A stretch of DNA of 52,202 bases from a virus (IMGVR_UViG_3300037246_000766:1-52202); one strand, 5' to 3'; shown: positions 31,194-38,841, counted from the stretch's first letter. Notes: a model not told the origin generated them from the letters alone. Translations and numbers: made by a program.

Positions 31194-31808
31194 TTAGCTT
31201 GTTGCCTCGCCCCAATACTTAGCGAGTGAGCTGGGAGTGCTGTTGTCCAGCATCCTGTCGAGCAGCTCGATGCGAACGGTCATCACCTGTTTGTGCGTGA
31301 CACTGAGCACTCTGAGCGTGCAGTTGGCGCGTTCACTGGAAAAGTCTTCCAGGGTGACACCCATCAACTCCGAGAGACGGATGATCTCGTAGCCACTGCC
31401 AAATGAAGCGAACAGCCCTCTGGCTTCGTTGTGCGAGATGCCGAAGTGCTTCGCCAACCTGTCGTATCCGAACTCCTTGCGAGTCAGCCCGTCTTCGAGC
31501 AGCTCATCTTCGGTGAGCAGGCCATCCTTCTGCGAGAGTAGTGCGTACCACCCTGCAAAACAGCCACGGTACCCGCAGTCGTGCTTGGACGTGATCTTCT
31601 TGACGAACTTGTCCAGGGGAACTGTTGAGAGCGTGCCCTCCTGCTTTTCCCCATCATGGTCCGTGATCTGGAAGTACTGCAGATCGAACACTGCAACGTG
31701 AGTCTTTGAAGCTCCCCCATAGGTGTCGGGGAAGTCTTCCTTCTGAGGCATGGTGAGGATGTGATCGACAACGCGACTGCGTAAGTAACCTAAACGTGTC
31801 CTGTTCAT
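31194..31808 (-). CDS. CG-x3-C-x-AGWY tandem family, copy C
   Basis: A 204-residue protein: LGYLRSRVVDHILTMPQ, FDLQYFQI, HDCGYRGCFAGWYALL and RLAKHFGISHNEARGLFASFGSG. The C-terminal 60 residues differ from A and B. It is first in transcription order of the trio. Function unknown. Confidence 0.7.
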   Translation of the reverse strand: MNRTRLGYLRSRVVDHILTMPQKEDFPDTYGGASKTHVAVFDLQYFQITDHDGEKQEGTLSTVPLDKFVKKITSKHDCGYRGCFAGWYALLSQKDGLLTEDELLEDGLTRKEFGYDRLAKHFGISHNEARGLFASFGSGYEIIRLSELMGVTLEDFSSERANCTLRVLSVTHKQVMTVRIELLDRMLDNSTPSSLAKYWGEATS

Positions 31809-32076
31809 AGTGCTGTTCCTGTGAATGGAGGGTAAGAGAATCAGTACCGCCCCCTACTAGGTCCCTCCACGCAGTCGCGAGCCACGCTTCAATGGGTCCA
31901 TACTCGCAGGGGACTCGCGCAACCCGCGCAGGGACAAAGTGCCTGCCGATGAGGGATACGCTCTATGCTAGATCCGCCCTGGCCGCTACTTCAAATCAGC
32001 GCACCACCAGGACTCGCGCTCGGCACTCCGCAGGACGGGGACTAATGTCTCCCGCGCTAGAGTATGCTGTCCACGC
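31809..32076. other. 268-bp gene-free GC-rich region with short repeats
   Basis: No frame with credible coding is found. GGACTCGCGC occurs twice (31911-31920 and 32010-32019), each near an ACTC(C)GCAGG-type element. Small hairpins include CGCG-CAACC-CGCG and, on the minus strand, CGGG-A-GAC...GTC-CCCG just after the 32077 stop. A tRNA was tested and not supported. Confidence 0.45.
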
Positions 32077-32295
32077 TCAGAAAATGCGCTTCATCAGAGC
32101 AGGCTTGTCCTTTGTGGGCTCAATGACGAAGACGTGTGTGTAACGCAGTGCTACCCACGTTCTTGTGAAACCGATACCGAGTCTGTTTCCTCCTCGGAAC
32201 CAACCGAAGTGTGAAGACCCTTCCCAGCCGTGATAGTGCGTGACACCAGTGATTACACGAGGGGGTGCGTTTCTACGGCCAAGAATGATGATCAT
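32077..32295 (-). CDS. Small Gly/Trp-rich unknown protein
   Basis: A 72-residue protein with THYHGWEGSSHFGWFRGG and a beta-type second half (TWVALRYTHVFVIEP). GGGAG seven bases before ATG 32295. Function unknown. Confidence 0.55.
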   Translation of the reverse strand: MIIILGRRNAPPRVITGVTHYHGWEGSSHFGWFRGGNRLGIGFTRTWVALRYTHVFVIEPTKDKPALMKRIF

Positions 32296-32296
32296 G

Positions 32297-32707
32297 TTAC
32301 TCTCCCGATGGTCTGTTCAACTCTTCCCTCATCTCTCGTAGTTCAGCCTCTTGCTGCTCCATCCGATTGCGACACGCTTTTAGCTCCAACTGTGTTTTGC
32401 TGACTAGCGCTGCGGCCTGCGTCAACATCTTGCGTACGTCCTCTACAGGGACTTCCTTGGGTGGAGGCGGAACGCGTGGGTCCTCGTTCTCGATGGTGCC
32501 CTGCGTTGTGAGCTGGAATGGATTGTTATCCTTAACCGTAGGTCTCTCAGATGTAAGTGTGTTGATCAGCTGCACATAAATGATGCTGACATCCTGCTCT
32601 TGGTTCTGCGCTACGTGCTCACGCCCTGCATCAGTTGCTTGGTCCTGCGTCTCAAAGCCAGGGTCCCACTGTGTGACTGCGAAGTATCCTGTTGTTCGCT
32701 TTTTCAT
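32297..32707 (-). CDS. Unknown protein with C-terminal coiled coil
   Basis: A 136-residue protein: a small folded N-terminal part (GYFAVTQWDPGF), a Pro patch (RVPPPPKEVP) and a C-terminal helix (CRNRMEQQEAELREMREEL). ATG 32707 has GGAGG five bases upstream. No family recognised. Confidence 0.55.
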   Translation of the reverse strand: MKKRTTGYFAVTQWDPGFETQDQATDAGREHVAQNQEQDVSIIYVQLINTLTSERPTVKDNNPFQLTTQGTIENEDPRVPPPPKEVPVEDVRKMLTQAAALVSKTQLELKACRNRMEQQEAELREMREELNRPSGE

Positions 32708-32708
32708 C

Positions 32709-32897
32709 TCAGCCTCCGTTCTTTTTGCGATTGATCCACAACCAGACACAAGCTAAAGCTAACGACCACCACCATCCTATGGCGAAGCCGATTGCCACGC
32801 AGCACACTGCTTGGATGGTTGTACCTACCCAATCGATATCGCGTTTGAATTTCATGACTGTTCCTGCCTCTTCGGCTGCTTTGAAGAATGGATTCAT
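32709..32897 (-). CDS. Small membrane protein
   Basis: A 62-residue protein with one or two hydrophobic spans (AVCCVAIGFAIGWWW, LALACVWLWI) and a basic end. ATG 32897 overlaps the upstream stop (ATGA); ATG 32855 after AGGA is a shorter option. Confidence 0.55.
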   Translation of the reverse strand: MNPFFKAAEEAGTVMKFKRDIDWVGTTIQAVCCVAIGFAIGWWWSLALACVWLWINRKKNGG

Positions 32898-33238
32898 AAC
32901 CAAGCTCTCAGTATGGCTGTAAGTACAACGCCAGCTATGATGGTACACACGGCGCAAACGACACCGTCCCACCATGCGCAATTGACTTCGCTCTCGTGCA
33001 TTGCTTCTACACTGGCCTTGATCTTCCTCTCCAGCTCCTCATTCGCTGCACGTATGCGAGCGGCATGATTGCACTCAACGCCTATAGGCAGATCTTCCAT
33101 GGGTGGACTAGCCATTATCTCATCCCAAACGTCATGCCAGTTCACAGTAGTCTGGTGGTCTTCCATCCTTATGACGTTGTCCGCTTCGAACCCGTCGCGG
33201 GCACGCCTTTGATGTGGGCTCTTCGTTTCTGCAGCCAT
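32894..33238 (-). CDS. Small protein with C-terminal membrane helix
   Basis: A 114-residue protein: acidic middle (NWHDVWDEIMASPPMEDL), a helix (IRAANEELERKIKASVEAM) and a C-terminal TM segment (VVCAVCTIIAGVVLTAIL). ATG 33238 has GGGAG eight bases upstream but lies 70 bases inside the primase gene; ATG 33166, just after its stop, is the conservative alternative. Confidence 0.5.
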   Translation of the reverse strand: MAAETKSPHQRRARDGFEADNVIRMEDHQTTVNWHDVWDEIMASPPMEDLPIGVECNHAARIRAANEELERKIKASVEAMHESEVNCAWWDGVVCAVCTIIAGVVLTAILRAWL

Positions 33239-35685
33239 CGCTTCCACTCCCGTATGGTTTTGCCTTCAGCATGGAACGTGAGGCCCTTGATGCCGCGCAT
33301 GACATCATCACCTATGCGCACAGCGCGTATCTCCATGCCGCGTTTACCTAAGAACTTGGTGAACTTGTGCGGCGTCTTAAAGGTGACACCACATATGTAG
33401 TAGAAGAGAACGGTGAGCATGTCTCGCGAGATATTAACCTTGTGGTCCAGCTCACTCATGATCTGGTTCAAGATCTCTGCATACGTGGGCGGATTGTCGA
33501 GACCTGTGTCGAGCGCCACTTTACCTGAGATCTCTCTATCTGGAGCATTGTCGACAAAGAACTGAGCATTACCTCGCCTGAGAGCATCGACAACTTCATC
33601 GGAAGAGTCTCTCGTAAGGTGCTGAAGCCTTGTTCGCTCAGCTGAATGGTACATCTCTCTAGCAAGTTGAAGATCAGCCGGTCTCCCAAGAAGGTATCCG
33701 GCAAACTTTTCCAACTCCCCAGGTAATCGATCTTCAATATCTGTAACTCTGAGGACAGTGCTGAGAGGAGCCTCTTGACGCGGCGCAATGAGGAAGCGTC
33801 TATCGGACGGATCCACTTCCATTGAATCGTGATGATTTGAGGCGAAGACGAAGTTGGCATGGTTATCTATGAGGTACTGATCTGTCCTCATCCTCCTGAT
33901 TGCGACGTTGGCGTCGGTGATGAGCTGCTTGAGGTTAGAAAGGGCGGTGCTTGCTTTCGTGAGTTCAGAGATCCGAACTTCATCTACGAAAACTAGGAGG
34001 GCACGTTCCATGAACGCGTTGAACTCTTTCTCGAACACTGGGAGCGTCGTACGCGTGACGTAATCGAGTCCCAACAGCTTTGCCATGATCTCGTTAAAGT
34101 AAACTCCCTTCCCTGTGCCCTGAGTACCCGAGAGCAACCACGCAGTGCCAATGACTCTGCGATGCTGCACAATACAAGCATTCCAATTAAGAAACCGTTC
34201 GTATGCTTCATCATCGTCTCCTGTTACATGCTTGAGTACGCGTGCAATGGTCTTCGGCACACTTGAATACTTCTTAGCGAACATGAGAGGCGGGGGATTG
34301 TAGAGGTTGATCTTCTTCGCATCGGGATCGAGCTTGTATGTAGCGTCACTGAAGTCGAAGCCCACTGACCACCGCTCAAGGAACTCAGGAACCGGTACCG
34401 CGTATTCTTTGCAGAAGTCCTTTACCTGGACCCGTGCTCCGATATCCGCATACCCGAAGGTCCTTGTCGACGGTTCATATCTAAGTCCGAAGTAACCTCC
34501 GGTCTTGTCATTGATGCCGACGATTGTGTACCACCCATCTGGCGCTTGCTCATCCTCTGTTTTTGTTTTATCGACAGCATCCCCTTGTGTCTCATCCACG
34601 TCAGGATCAGTCCGGGCGACACTGCTGACAGCGCTGTCTCCAACTCCATCACTTTGTGCTCTATACTCTTGAGCAGCTCGATTTGCCTGTGCGTAATGCT
34701 GGGGAAAGACTTCTTCAATGAGCAGCCCCGGCTCGCTCTTGAAGTTTCGAAGCACACGGGGATTTCCATTTGGATAGTAGTACCCCCAAGAGTCTCCACC
34801 GTTAAGGTTGAGATAAGTGAAATGCGTACCGCGTCTTTCGCCGGTGATTTCGATGGTGTCTTTGACATTCTTCAATACCTCGACATCTTCAATGACTGTG
34901 GTGGCATCTGAGCGTCTAAGGCTCAGCCCCTCGGCTTTGCGTAGGATGTTGAGCTGCTTGAGACTGAGGCGTGCTATCTCACGCGTGTTGATCTCAGTGG
35001 CAAAGTCGTAGCTCAGAACAGCGTAGCGCTTCTTAACGAACTGAATTCGATCTCCCTTGAAAGAGTCTTTGACTCCTCGACCTAGCTGCGCAGGCGCTAC
35101 GTAAATGAGTTTGTCGTTTTGGCAGGTAGTGATATCGAGAGGGTATTTGAGGGCAGCACCTGTGCGAGCTAGCTTGAGCTGGTCTCTGATTGCTGTGACC
35201 TCGAAGTTCATTCGTTGGAGCCAACGCTTGAGCACATCAGCCTTGGTCTCTTTAATGAGGAAGAATATGTGAGCACTGAGTCCCTTGTCGACTATGCCCA
35301 TAGAGGATGAGTACTGAACGACGTGACTCGTGCTTCTGAATGCCTGGGGCAGTAATGCGAGGAACTGCTCGATGTCCTCTACACCCGTGATGCCGTCCAG
35401 GTCTAAACAGATCCATTCGGTGTCATCGCTGGGCTCTGTGCTCCCGGCTCTGGACTCGCTGTTGAGCTGCTTATGGCATGTGCCCTTAAGCAGGCAACCA
35501 CCTTTGTCCGCGACCTTTTGGGACCAAGCGCCAAGCTCTTGGATGGTGCGAACCGTGTGCGTAATGGATTTGAATTTAAGGACATGAGGGTAGGATGAGA
35601 CTTTAAGTTCCCCATCCTTTTTCGTGAATGCTTTCCCCAATCGTGTGCCGTCAGACGCAAATAATGCGGTGATATCGACCTTCAT
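33169..35685 (-). CDS. Primase-helicase (AEP primase + SF3-type helicase)
   Basis: An 838-residue fusion. The N-terminal half has the archaeo-eukaryotic primase-like acidic motif D95-L-D97 and a following LSAHIFFLI strand; the C-terminal half is a DUF5906/SF3 helicase with Walker A SGTQGTGKG (520-527), Walker B VFVDEV (D568, E569) and FASNHHDSM...DRRF. A Pro/Asp-rich linker (about 340-385) joins them. It would prime and unwind at the fork with the family A polymerase. GAGG six bases before ATG 35685. It is the first gene after an AT-rich control region. Confidence 0.88.
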   Translation of the reverse strand: MKVDITALFASDGTRLGKAFTKKDGELKVSSYPHVLKFKSITHTVRTIQELGAWSQKVADKGGCLLKGTCHKQLNSESRAGSTEPSDDTEWICLDLDGITGVEDIEQFLALLPQAFRSTSHVVQYSSSMGIVDKGLSAHIFFLIKETKADVLKRWLQRMNFEVTAIRDQLKLARTGAALKYPLDITTCQNDKLIYVAPAQLGRGVKDSFKGDRIQFVKKRYAVLSYDFATEINTREIARLSLKQLNILRKAEGLSLRRSDATTVIEDVEVLKNVKDTIEITGERRGTHFTYLNLNGGDSWGYYYPNGNPRVLRNFKSEPGLLIEEVFPQHYAQANRAAQEYRAQSDGVGDSAVSSVARTDPDVDETQGDAVDKTKTEDEQAPDGWYTIVGINDKTGGYFGLRYEPSTRTFGYADIGARVQVKDFCKEYAVPVPEFLERWSVGFDFSDATYKLDPDAKKINLYNPPPLMFAKKYSSVPKTIARVLKHVTGDDDEAYERFLNWNACIVQHRRVIGTAWLLSGTQGTGKGVYFNEIMAKLLGLDYVTRTTLPVFEKEFNAFMERALLVFVDEVRISELTKASTALSNLKQLITDANVAIRRMRTDQYLIDNHANFVFASNHHDSMEVDPSDRRFLIAPRQEAPLSTVLRVTDIEDRLPGELEKFAGYLLGRPADLQLAREMYHSAERTRLQHLTRDSSDEVVDALRRGNAQFFVDNAPDREISGKVALDTGLDNPPTYAEILNQIMSELDHKVNISRDMLTVLFYYICGVTFKTPHKFTKFLGKRGMEIRAVRIGDDVMRGIKGLTFHAEGKTIREWKRWLQKRRAHIKGVPATGSKRTTS

Positions 35686-35940
35686 CTAGGACCTCATCAA
35701 GTGGCTAAAAACCGTAACAAACGGCTTAGTTTTTCTGGGCGTCGGAAGCAGATTCTAACATCATGCAAGGGGTGCATAAAGCTTTATTTGAGCCAGTCAA
35801 AACTGACCTTCTTGTTGTTGAACATGAATCAAAACGGTAACGCTGAATTAAGGCATATTCTTTAAGCATATCAATGATGTAACGATATATTGTTACAACT
35901 ATAACTATAACAGTAATACACTATACATCATGCATGCTGG
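35686..35940 (-). promoter_or_regulatory. AT-rich control region upstream of the primase-helicase
   Basis: About 250 bases without genes, far more AT-rich than the flanks. It holds the palindrome at 35878-35897, AAGGCATAT and TAAGCATAT direct elements near 35850-35870, and several TATAGT/TTATAG boxes on the minus strand that could be -10 sequences. No convincing -35/-10 pair can be assigned. A leftward promoter, an operator or a replication origin are all possible. Confidence 0.5.
35878..35897. promoter_or_regulatory. 20-bp palindrome, operator-like
   Basis: TGTAAC (35878-35883) and GTTACA (35892-35897) are exact inverted arms around GATATATT. Half-site size and AT-rich centre suit a dimeric HTH regulator. 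Confidence 0.5.
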
Positions 35941-35960
35941 GTGCGAGTTTATGAAAGAGG

Positions 35961-35992
35961 CCCCCTATAGCTGGTATAGGGGGATCTTTTTG
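35961..35992. terminator. Strong, probably bidirectional intrinsic terminator
   Basis: Perfect 9-bp stem CCCCCTATA/TATAGGGGG (35961-35969, 35975-35983) with loop GCTGG. On the plus strand it is followed by ATCTTTTT; on the minus strand by CCTCTTTC. It separates the early membrane-protein operon from the primase control region. Confidence 0.8.
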
Positions 35993-35997
35993 CTTCG

Positions 35998-36156
35998 TTA
36001 CACAGGTCTCTTCTGATGGAGGCTCGTCGCGATCTCGGTCGGGTCCTCCAGGGAGGGACATGTGGACCAGATTGCGTTCGATAGCTCGGCTGTAGACATT
36101 AAAATTGTACTGCAAATAGCAGCAGTGCAGACGATCAGGACCATTCCTTTCAGCAT
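35998..36156 (-). CDS. 52-residue exported or membrane peptide
   Basis: Starts at ATG 36156, overlapping the upstream stop by seven bases. A hydrophobic N-terminus (GMVLIVCTAAICSTILM) is followed by a short polar tail. Could be a signal peptide or membrane anchor. It ends six bases before the terminator's T tract. Confidence 0.5.
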   Translation of the reverse strand: MLKGMVLIVCTAAICSTILMSTAELSNAIWSTCPSLEDPTEIATSLHQKRPV

Positions 36157-36380
36157 GCCTGCCGTCCCGCCTCGATGAGCTTCTGAACCTGATGAATGAC
36201 GACACCGGCAGCAGCTGCTGAGATCTGAGCACAGGATCGATTGGTTGTGACGATGTCCTCCATACCATATTCCAGAGTCTTGCAGTTGAAGAAGCGCACC
36301 ATTTTGATGAGGGTGGGCTTGTCAGTGCATGTACGTGGCTTGAGGCCCACGCAGCCGCAGTGGAATCTGTAGAGCTTCAT
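36150..36380 (-). CDS. Small Cys-containing unknown protein
   Basis: A 76-residue protein with HCGCVGLKPRTC and two later cysteines (FFNC, RSCAQ), then a helix (GVVIHQVQKLIEAGRQAC). Overlaps both neighbours. A metal site or disulfides are possible. Function unknown. Confidence 0.55.
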   Translation of the reverse strand: MKLYRFHCGCVGLKPRTCTDKPTLIKMVRFFNCKTLEYGMEDIVTTNRSCAQISAAAAGVVIHQVQKLIEAGRQAC

Positions 36381-36787
36381 GGCTGAAAATCCTTCTTTGG
36401 GTTGAGGCGAATCTTGTGCCCGGTTGCTGGGTTGTACTCATAGACCTTGAGATGGGAGGGCATCACTATGTAGCGCTGTAGGTTGCCCTTCGGATCGAGT
36501 CGGTTCTCGATGTGCGAACGCATGCTCCCATGATAAGCGTTGATGACCTGAACCTTGTCCAGAGACCAAGCCATCGTCATGCCAAACGATTTGAGTTCGT
36601 AGAAGCACATACCCTGTTGGAGAGCGATCTTGCGATCATCGATCTCGATCTTGTTGTGGCATCTGGTGAAGCCCTCGACTCGCATGCGCTCCCACTCTTG
36701 CTTCTTACGCCGTAGCTCACGGTGATGAAGCTTGTGCTTGGGAGTCTGGTCGATCTTGACAGTAGGCATTCCTGCTGGCTCAGTCAT
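36377..36787 (-). CDS. Basic unknown protein
   Basis: A 136-residue protein: Lys/Arg/His-rich N-terminal helix (KHKLHHRELRRKKQEWERM) and a beta-type remainder (FYELKSFGMTMAW, DKVQVINAYHG). ATG 36787 follows GGA at nine bases and the frame overlaps the next upstream gene by eight. Possible nucleic-acid binder. Confidence 0.55.
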   Translation of the reverse strand: MTEPAGMPTVKIDQTPKHKLHHRELRRKKQEWERMRVEGFTRCHNKIEIDDRKIALQQGMCFYELKSFGMTMAWSLDKVQVINAYHGSMRSHIENRLDPKGNLQRYIVMPSHLKVYEYNPATGHKIRLNPKKDFQP

Positions 36788-36968
36788 GATGATATTCCTG
36801 TTCGTGGATCTTGCGTTCAATTGTACGGGTGATTACTGCAACCGCACGCATGCGACTGTCGCTAGCAGTGCGCTCATAAGCGGTGTCAACAGCACTGGGT
36901 CTATCATCGAGACAAGTTTCGAGTACCCAATGACTGCCTTTCATTACGAGAATGATGTGTCTGTTCAT
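36780..36968 (-). CDS. Small unknown protein
   Basis: A 62-residue protein (MNRHIILVMKGSHWVLETC start), with a GGGAGG site eight bases before ATG 36968. The end is Arg/His-rich (RKIHEQEYHH). Function unknown. Confidence 0.55.
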   Translation of the reverse strand: MNRHIILVMKGSHWVLETCLDDRPSAVDTAYERTASDSRMRAVAVITRTIERKIHEQEYHHD

Positions 36969-37222
36969 GCTGGTACCTCCATTGGGAGGAACAAATACTT
37001 GCTCACCCATAACAGGAGTGAGAGTGCGATGCCTCCAATGGCTGCTGTCATGCTTCCGCTGAATGTGCCTGCGAGCATGTACATCATTGTGCCTGTGAAT
37101 ACGACATCAACGTACGCGTGGTTGCGTAGCAGTGTGTCGCGGAATGGGACTGACATTACGAGTATATAGAATACCAATGCAGTCGCTGCGCCCGGAAGCG
37201 CGAACTCAATTATCGTTTCCAA
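36965..37222 (-). CDS. Multi-span membrane protein
   Basis: An 85-residue protein with three hydrophobic segments (AATALVFYILVMSV; DVVFTGTMMYMLAGTF; AAIGGIALSLLLWVS). Its TTG 37222 start is supported by GAGGAG seven bases upstream. Similar small proteins with this FTGTMM...AGTFSG pattern exist in other tailed phages, function unknown. Early location argues against the lysis holin. Confidence 0.6.
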   Translation of the reverse strand: METIIEFALPGAATALVFYILVMSVPFRDTLLRNHAYVDVVFTGTMMYMLAGTFSGSMTAAIGGIALSLLLWVSKYLFLPMEVPA

Positions 37223-37469
37223 TTTGCTCTCCTCGTTTGCGTAGATTAGCACTACTGCCAATAAGTACAATAGCGATGTATCCGAATACCACTTCAGACA
37301 CTCCCTTCATGAATAGGCTCCAGCTGAATTTGCATGCCCAGTCATCAGTCTTCCAACGACACTGGTTGTAGAACATGTCTACTGGTTCCATCATCTGTAT
37401 GGCATCGCCCACGATCACCACGATAATGATCAGAGGGATGTAGAGAAAGCATTTATCAGAGAAGGACAT
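37206..37469 (-). CDS. Two-span membrane protein
   Basis: An 87-residue protein: N-terminal TM helix (FLYIPLIIIVVIVGDAI), a Cys-containing loop with Trp residues, and a second TM (VVFGYIAIVLIGSSA). GGAGG six bases before ATG 37469. Overlaps the next gene by 17 bases. Function unknown. Confidence 0.6.
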   Translation of the reverse strand: MSFSDKCFLYIPLIIIVVIVGDAIQMMEPVDMFYNQCRWKTDDWACKFSWSLFMKGVSEVVFGYIAIVLIGSSANLRKRGEQIGNDN

Positions 37470-37551
37470 TTGCGCCTCCGCACATTAGGAAGGTGACAAG
37501 GAGGATGGTAGCCCCACTGATCGCGAGGCTGAGTCTGTCTTGAGTGTTCAT
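37456..37551 (-). CDS. 31-residue membrane peptide
   Basis: A tiny frame from ATG 37551 encoding a single hydrophobic helix (LAISGATILLVTFLMCGG). It overlaps the next start by 14 bases and provides that gene's ribosome site. AGGAG lies 11 bases upstream. Possibly a real micro-protein. Confidence 0.45.
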   Translation of the reverse strand: MNTQDRLSLAISGATILLVTFLMCGGANVLL

Positions 37552-37592
37552 AGCCCATGGACTCCTGGCCCTGCGGCGTGGGACCAAAGCAG

Positions 37593-37634
37593 AAAAAAGG
37601 CGAGACACAGCCAGGGTGGCAGCTGTGCCTCGCC
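37593..37634 (-). terminator. Strong intrinsic terminator after the L7/L12-like gene
   Basis: Thirteen-bp stem with one mismatch between 37599-37611 and 37622-37634, ten-base loop, followed on the minus strand by six T residues. Only this stem of the cassette's five has a canonical U tract. Confidence 0.85.
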
Positions 37635-37646
37635 AACGGGGAAAAC

Positions 37647-37949
37647 CTAAGCGGCGAAGTGAAGACCGGTCGTCCAGTCGAGCATCGTCTTCGACACGGT
37701 GATGAGCTTCACGTTCGTGATGTGCAGGTCGGTCGCAGCCTGCTGGCCGTAGTCGAGGTACTGACCCATCAGCAGTCCGAACTGCTCGGGGGTCATGCGC
37801 CACGGCTTGGGAGAGCTTGCGCATGCCTCAACGGCATCCTTACTCTCTTTGAGACCAGCGCCGGTTGCGGCACGCACTGCCTTGATGGCAGAGATCTTTC
37901 GACCGTCGTCCACCCATTCACAGGTGAACTCGATGTACTTCGTAGACAT
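37647..37949 (-). CDS. Ribosomal protein L7/L12 C-terminal-domain-like protein
   Basis: A 100-residue protein whose residues 17-42 match the bL12 C-terminal domain: KISAIKAVRAATGAGLKESK followed by DAVE, the surface that recruits translation GTPases. The rest continues the fold (MTPEQFGLLMGQYL, DLHITNVKLITVS). The L7/L12 dimerisation and hinge regions are missing. Viral bL12 homologues are known from metagenomes; a role in redirecting translation factors is inferred. ATG 37949 has AGGAGG eight bases upstream; an unusual hairpin leader precedes it. Confidence 0.8.
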   Translation of the reverse strand: MSTKYIEFTCEWVDDGRKISAIKAVRAATGAGLKESKDAVEACASSPKPWRMTPEQFGLLMGQYLDYGQQAATDLHITNVKLITVSKTMLDWTTGLHFAA

Positions 37950-37982
37950 GATGGTGACCTCCTGGTCATGTGATGAGCGGAT

Positions 37983-38040
37983 GCTCACTTACCTACTCCA
38001 TCGTTGATGAGGCAGGTAAGTGAGCACGTCCTTGTGCTCA
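37983..38040 (-). promoter_or_regulatory. Leader with two mutually exclusive hairpins
   Basis: Arms 37983-37994 (GCTCACTTACCT) and 38014-38025 (AGGTAAGTGAGC) pair perfectly over 12 bp. TGAGCAC (38021-38027) also pairs perfectly with GTGCTCA (38034-38040). The two stems share bases 38021-38025, so only one can form. They sit in the leader of the L7/L12-like gene, as in an attenuator or protein-binding switch. Confidence 0.65.
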
Positions 38041-38052
38041 GGGATTACTCCG

Positions 38053-38781
38053 TTATACGCCGCAGTCGACGGACTTGGCGGCATTGCGCATACGAACCTT
38101 GGCAGCGACGGCTTTGTTGTCGTCGTTGGTTTTGTTCGTCGAGTTGCGCAGACGCTGCTTCGTGTCCAGGTCCTGGTACATCTGCTCCTGCGTCAGGTCG
38201 TCGGCAGAGTAGCCAGCGCCCTTCAACAGGTTGATGACCAGGGTGTTCTTCTGGATGAACTCGGCATTACGCAAGATGTTCGCGTACTGCTTGCCGGTGA
38301 TTCCACGCGAATCATCGTTCCGAGTGTAGCCAGCCGGGTGTAACTCCCGATTGAACACGAACTCGTCCGGGTTGGACGCCACGCCGGGGGCGATTTCGAA
38401 CACGTCCTCGAACGAGGGCAGAGTGCCGAATTCACCAAGCATCATCGCAATCCAATACAGGTTGCTCGCGTTGGCCTCCTTCAGCAGGACGGACTGCTCG
38501 GTGCAGTGCGCGTGAAAGTTGACATCGATGAAGAGGATGCCAATGGTAGCAGGCGAACGAGCGTTCAGCTGCGGCAGGTTGCCGATGTCTTCGGCGTTGG
38601 TGGGCTCGGGTGCATCGTTGGGCTTGTCAGTATTCTTACTCACGTTTAAGTACTCCTCAATTGATAAAAGAACGCCCGTCTCCTCCTGATAATCCTCAAT
38701 TGCTTGAAGTATCTCAGTTGGTTCAAGGCGTGAGTCAGGCGTTACAGCCGCCATAAGCTGTGGATCTGTGTTGAATTCCAC
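38053..38781 (-). CDS. Unknown early protein
   Basis: A 242-residue protein starting at GTG 38781 five bases after AGGAGG. N-terminal 50 residues are helical/acidic, followed by a PEPT linker, a folded middle (ATIGILFIDVNFHAHC, ASNLYWIAMMLGEFG) and a basic C-terminus (KVRMRNAAKSV). No family recognised; its strong ribosome site and position suggest high early expression. Confidence 0.6.
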   Translation of the reverse strand: MEFNTDPQLMAAVTPDSRLEPTEILQAIEDYQEETGVLLSIEEYLNVSKNTDKPNDAPEPTNAEDIGNLPQLNARSPATIGILFIDVNFHAHCTEQSVLLKEANASNLYWIAMMLGEFGTLPSFEDVFEIAPGVASNPDEFVFNRELHPAGYTRNDDSRGITGKQYANILRNAEFIQKNTLVINLLKGAGYSADDLTQEQMYQDLDTKQRLRNSTNKTNDDNKAVAAKVRMRNAAKSVDCGV

Positions 38782-38841
38782 AAGACCCTCCTACGTAATG
38801 GGCGTCCATGCCCTGGTACATCCTTCACAACACACAGTGCG

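Noticed and set aside
31880-32060. Possible tRNA (CTTCAAATC near a CACCACCA sequence)
   Set aside because: No consistent acceptor and T stems: the base before TTC cannot pair as required, and no anticodon arm of proper size can be placed on either strand.
31892-32143. An 83-codon plus-strand frame
   Set aside because: Composition is Arg/Thr/Ser-biased with no ribosome site, it opposes the block direction and overlaps a better minus-strand gene.
35921-36268. A 115-codon minus-strand frame
   Set aside because: It runs through the perfect terminator stem and overlaps two better small genes with coupled starts; sequence is Arg/Ser/Pro-biased.
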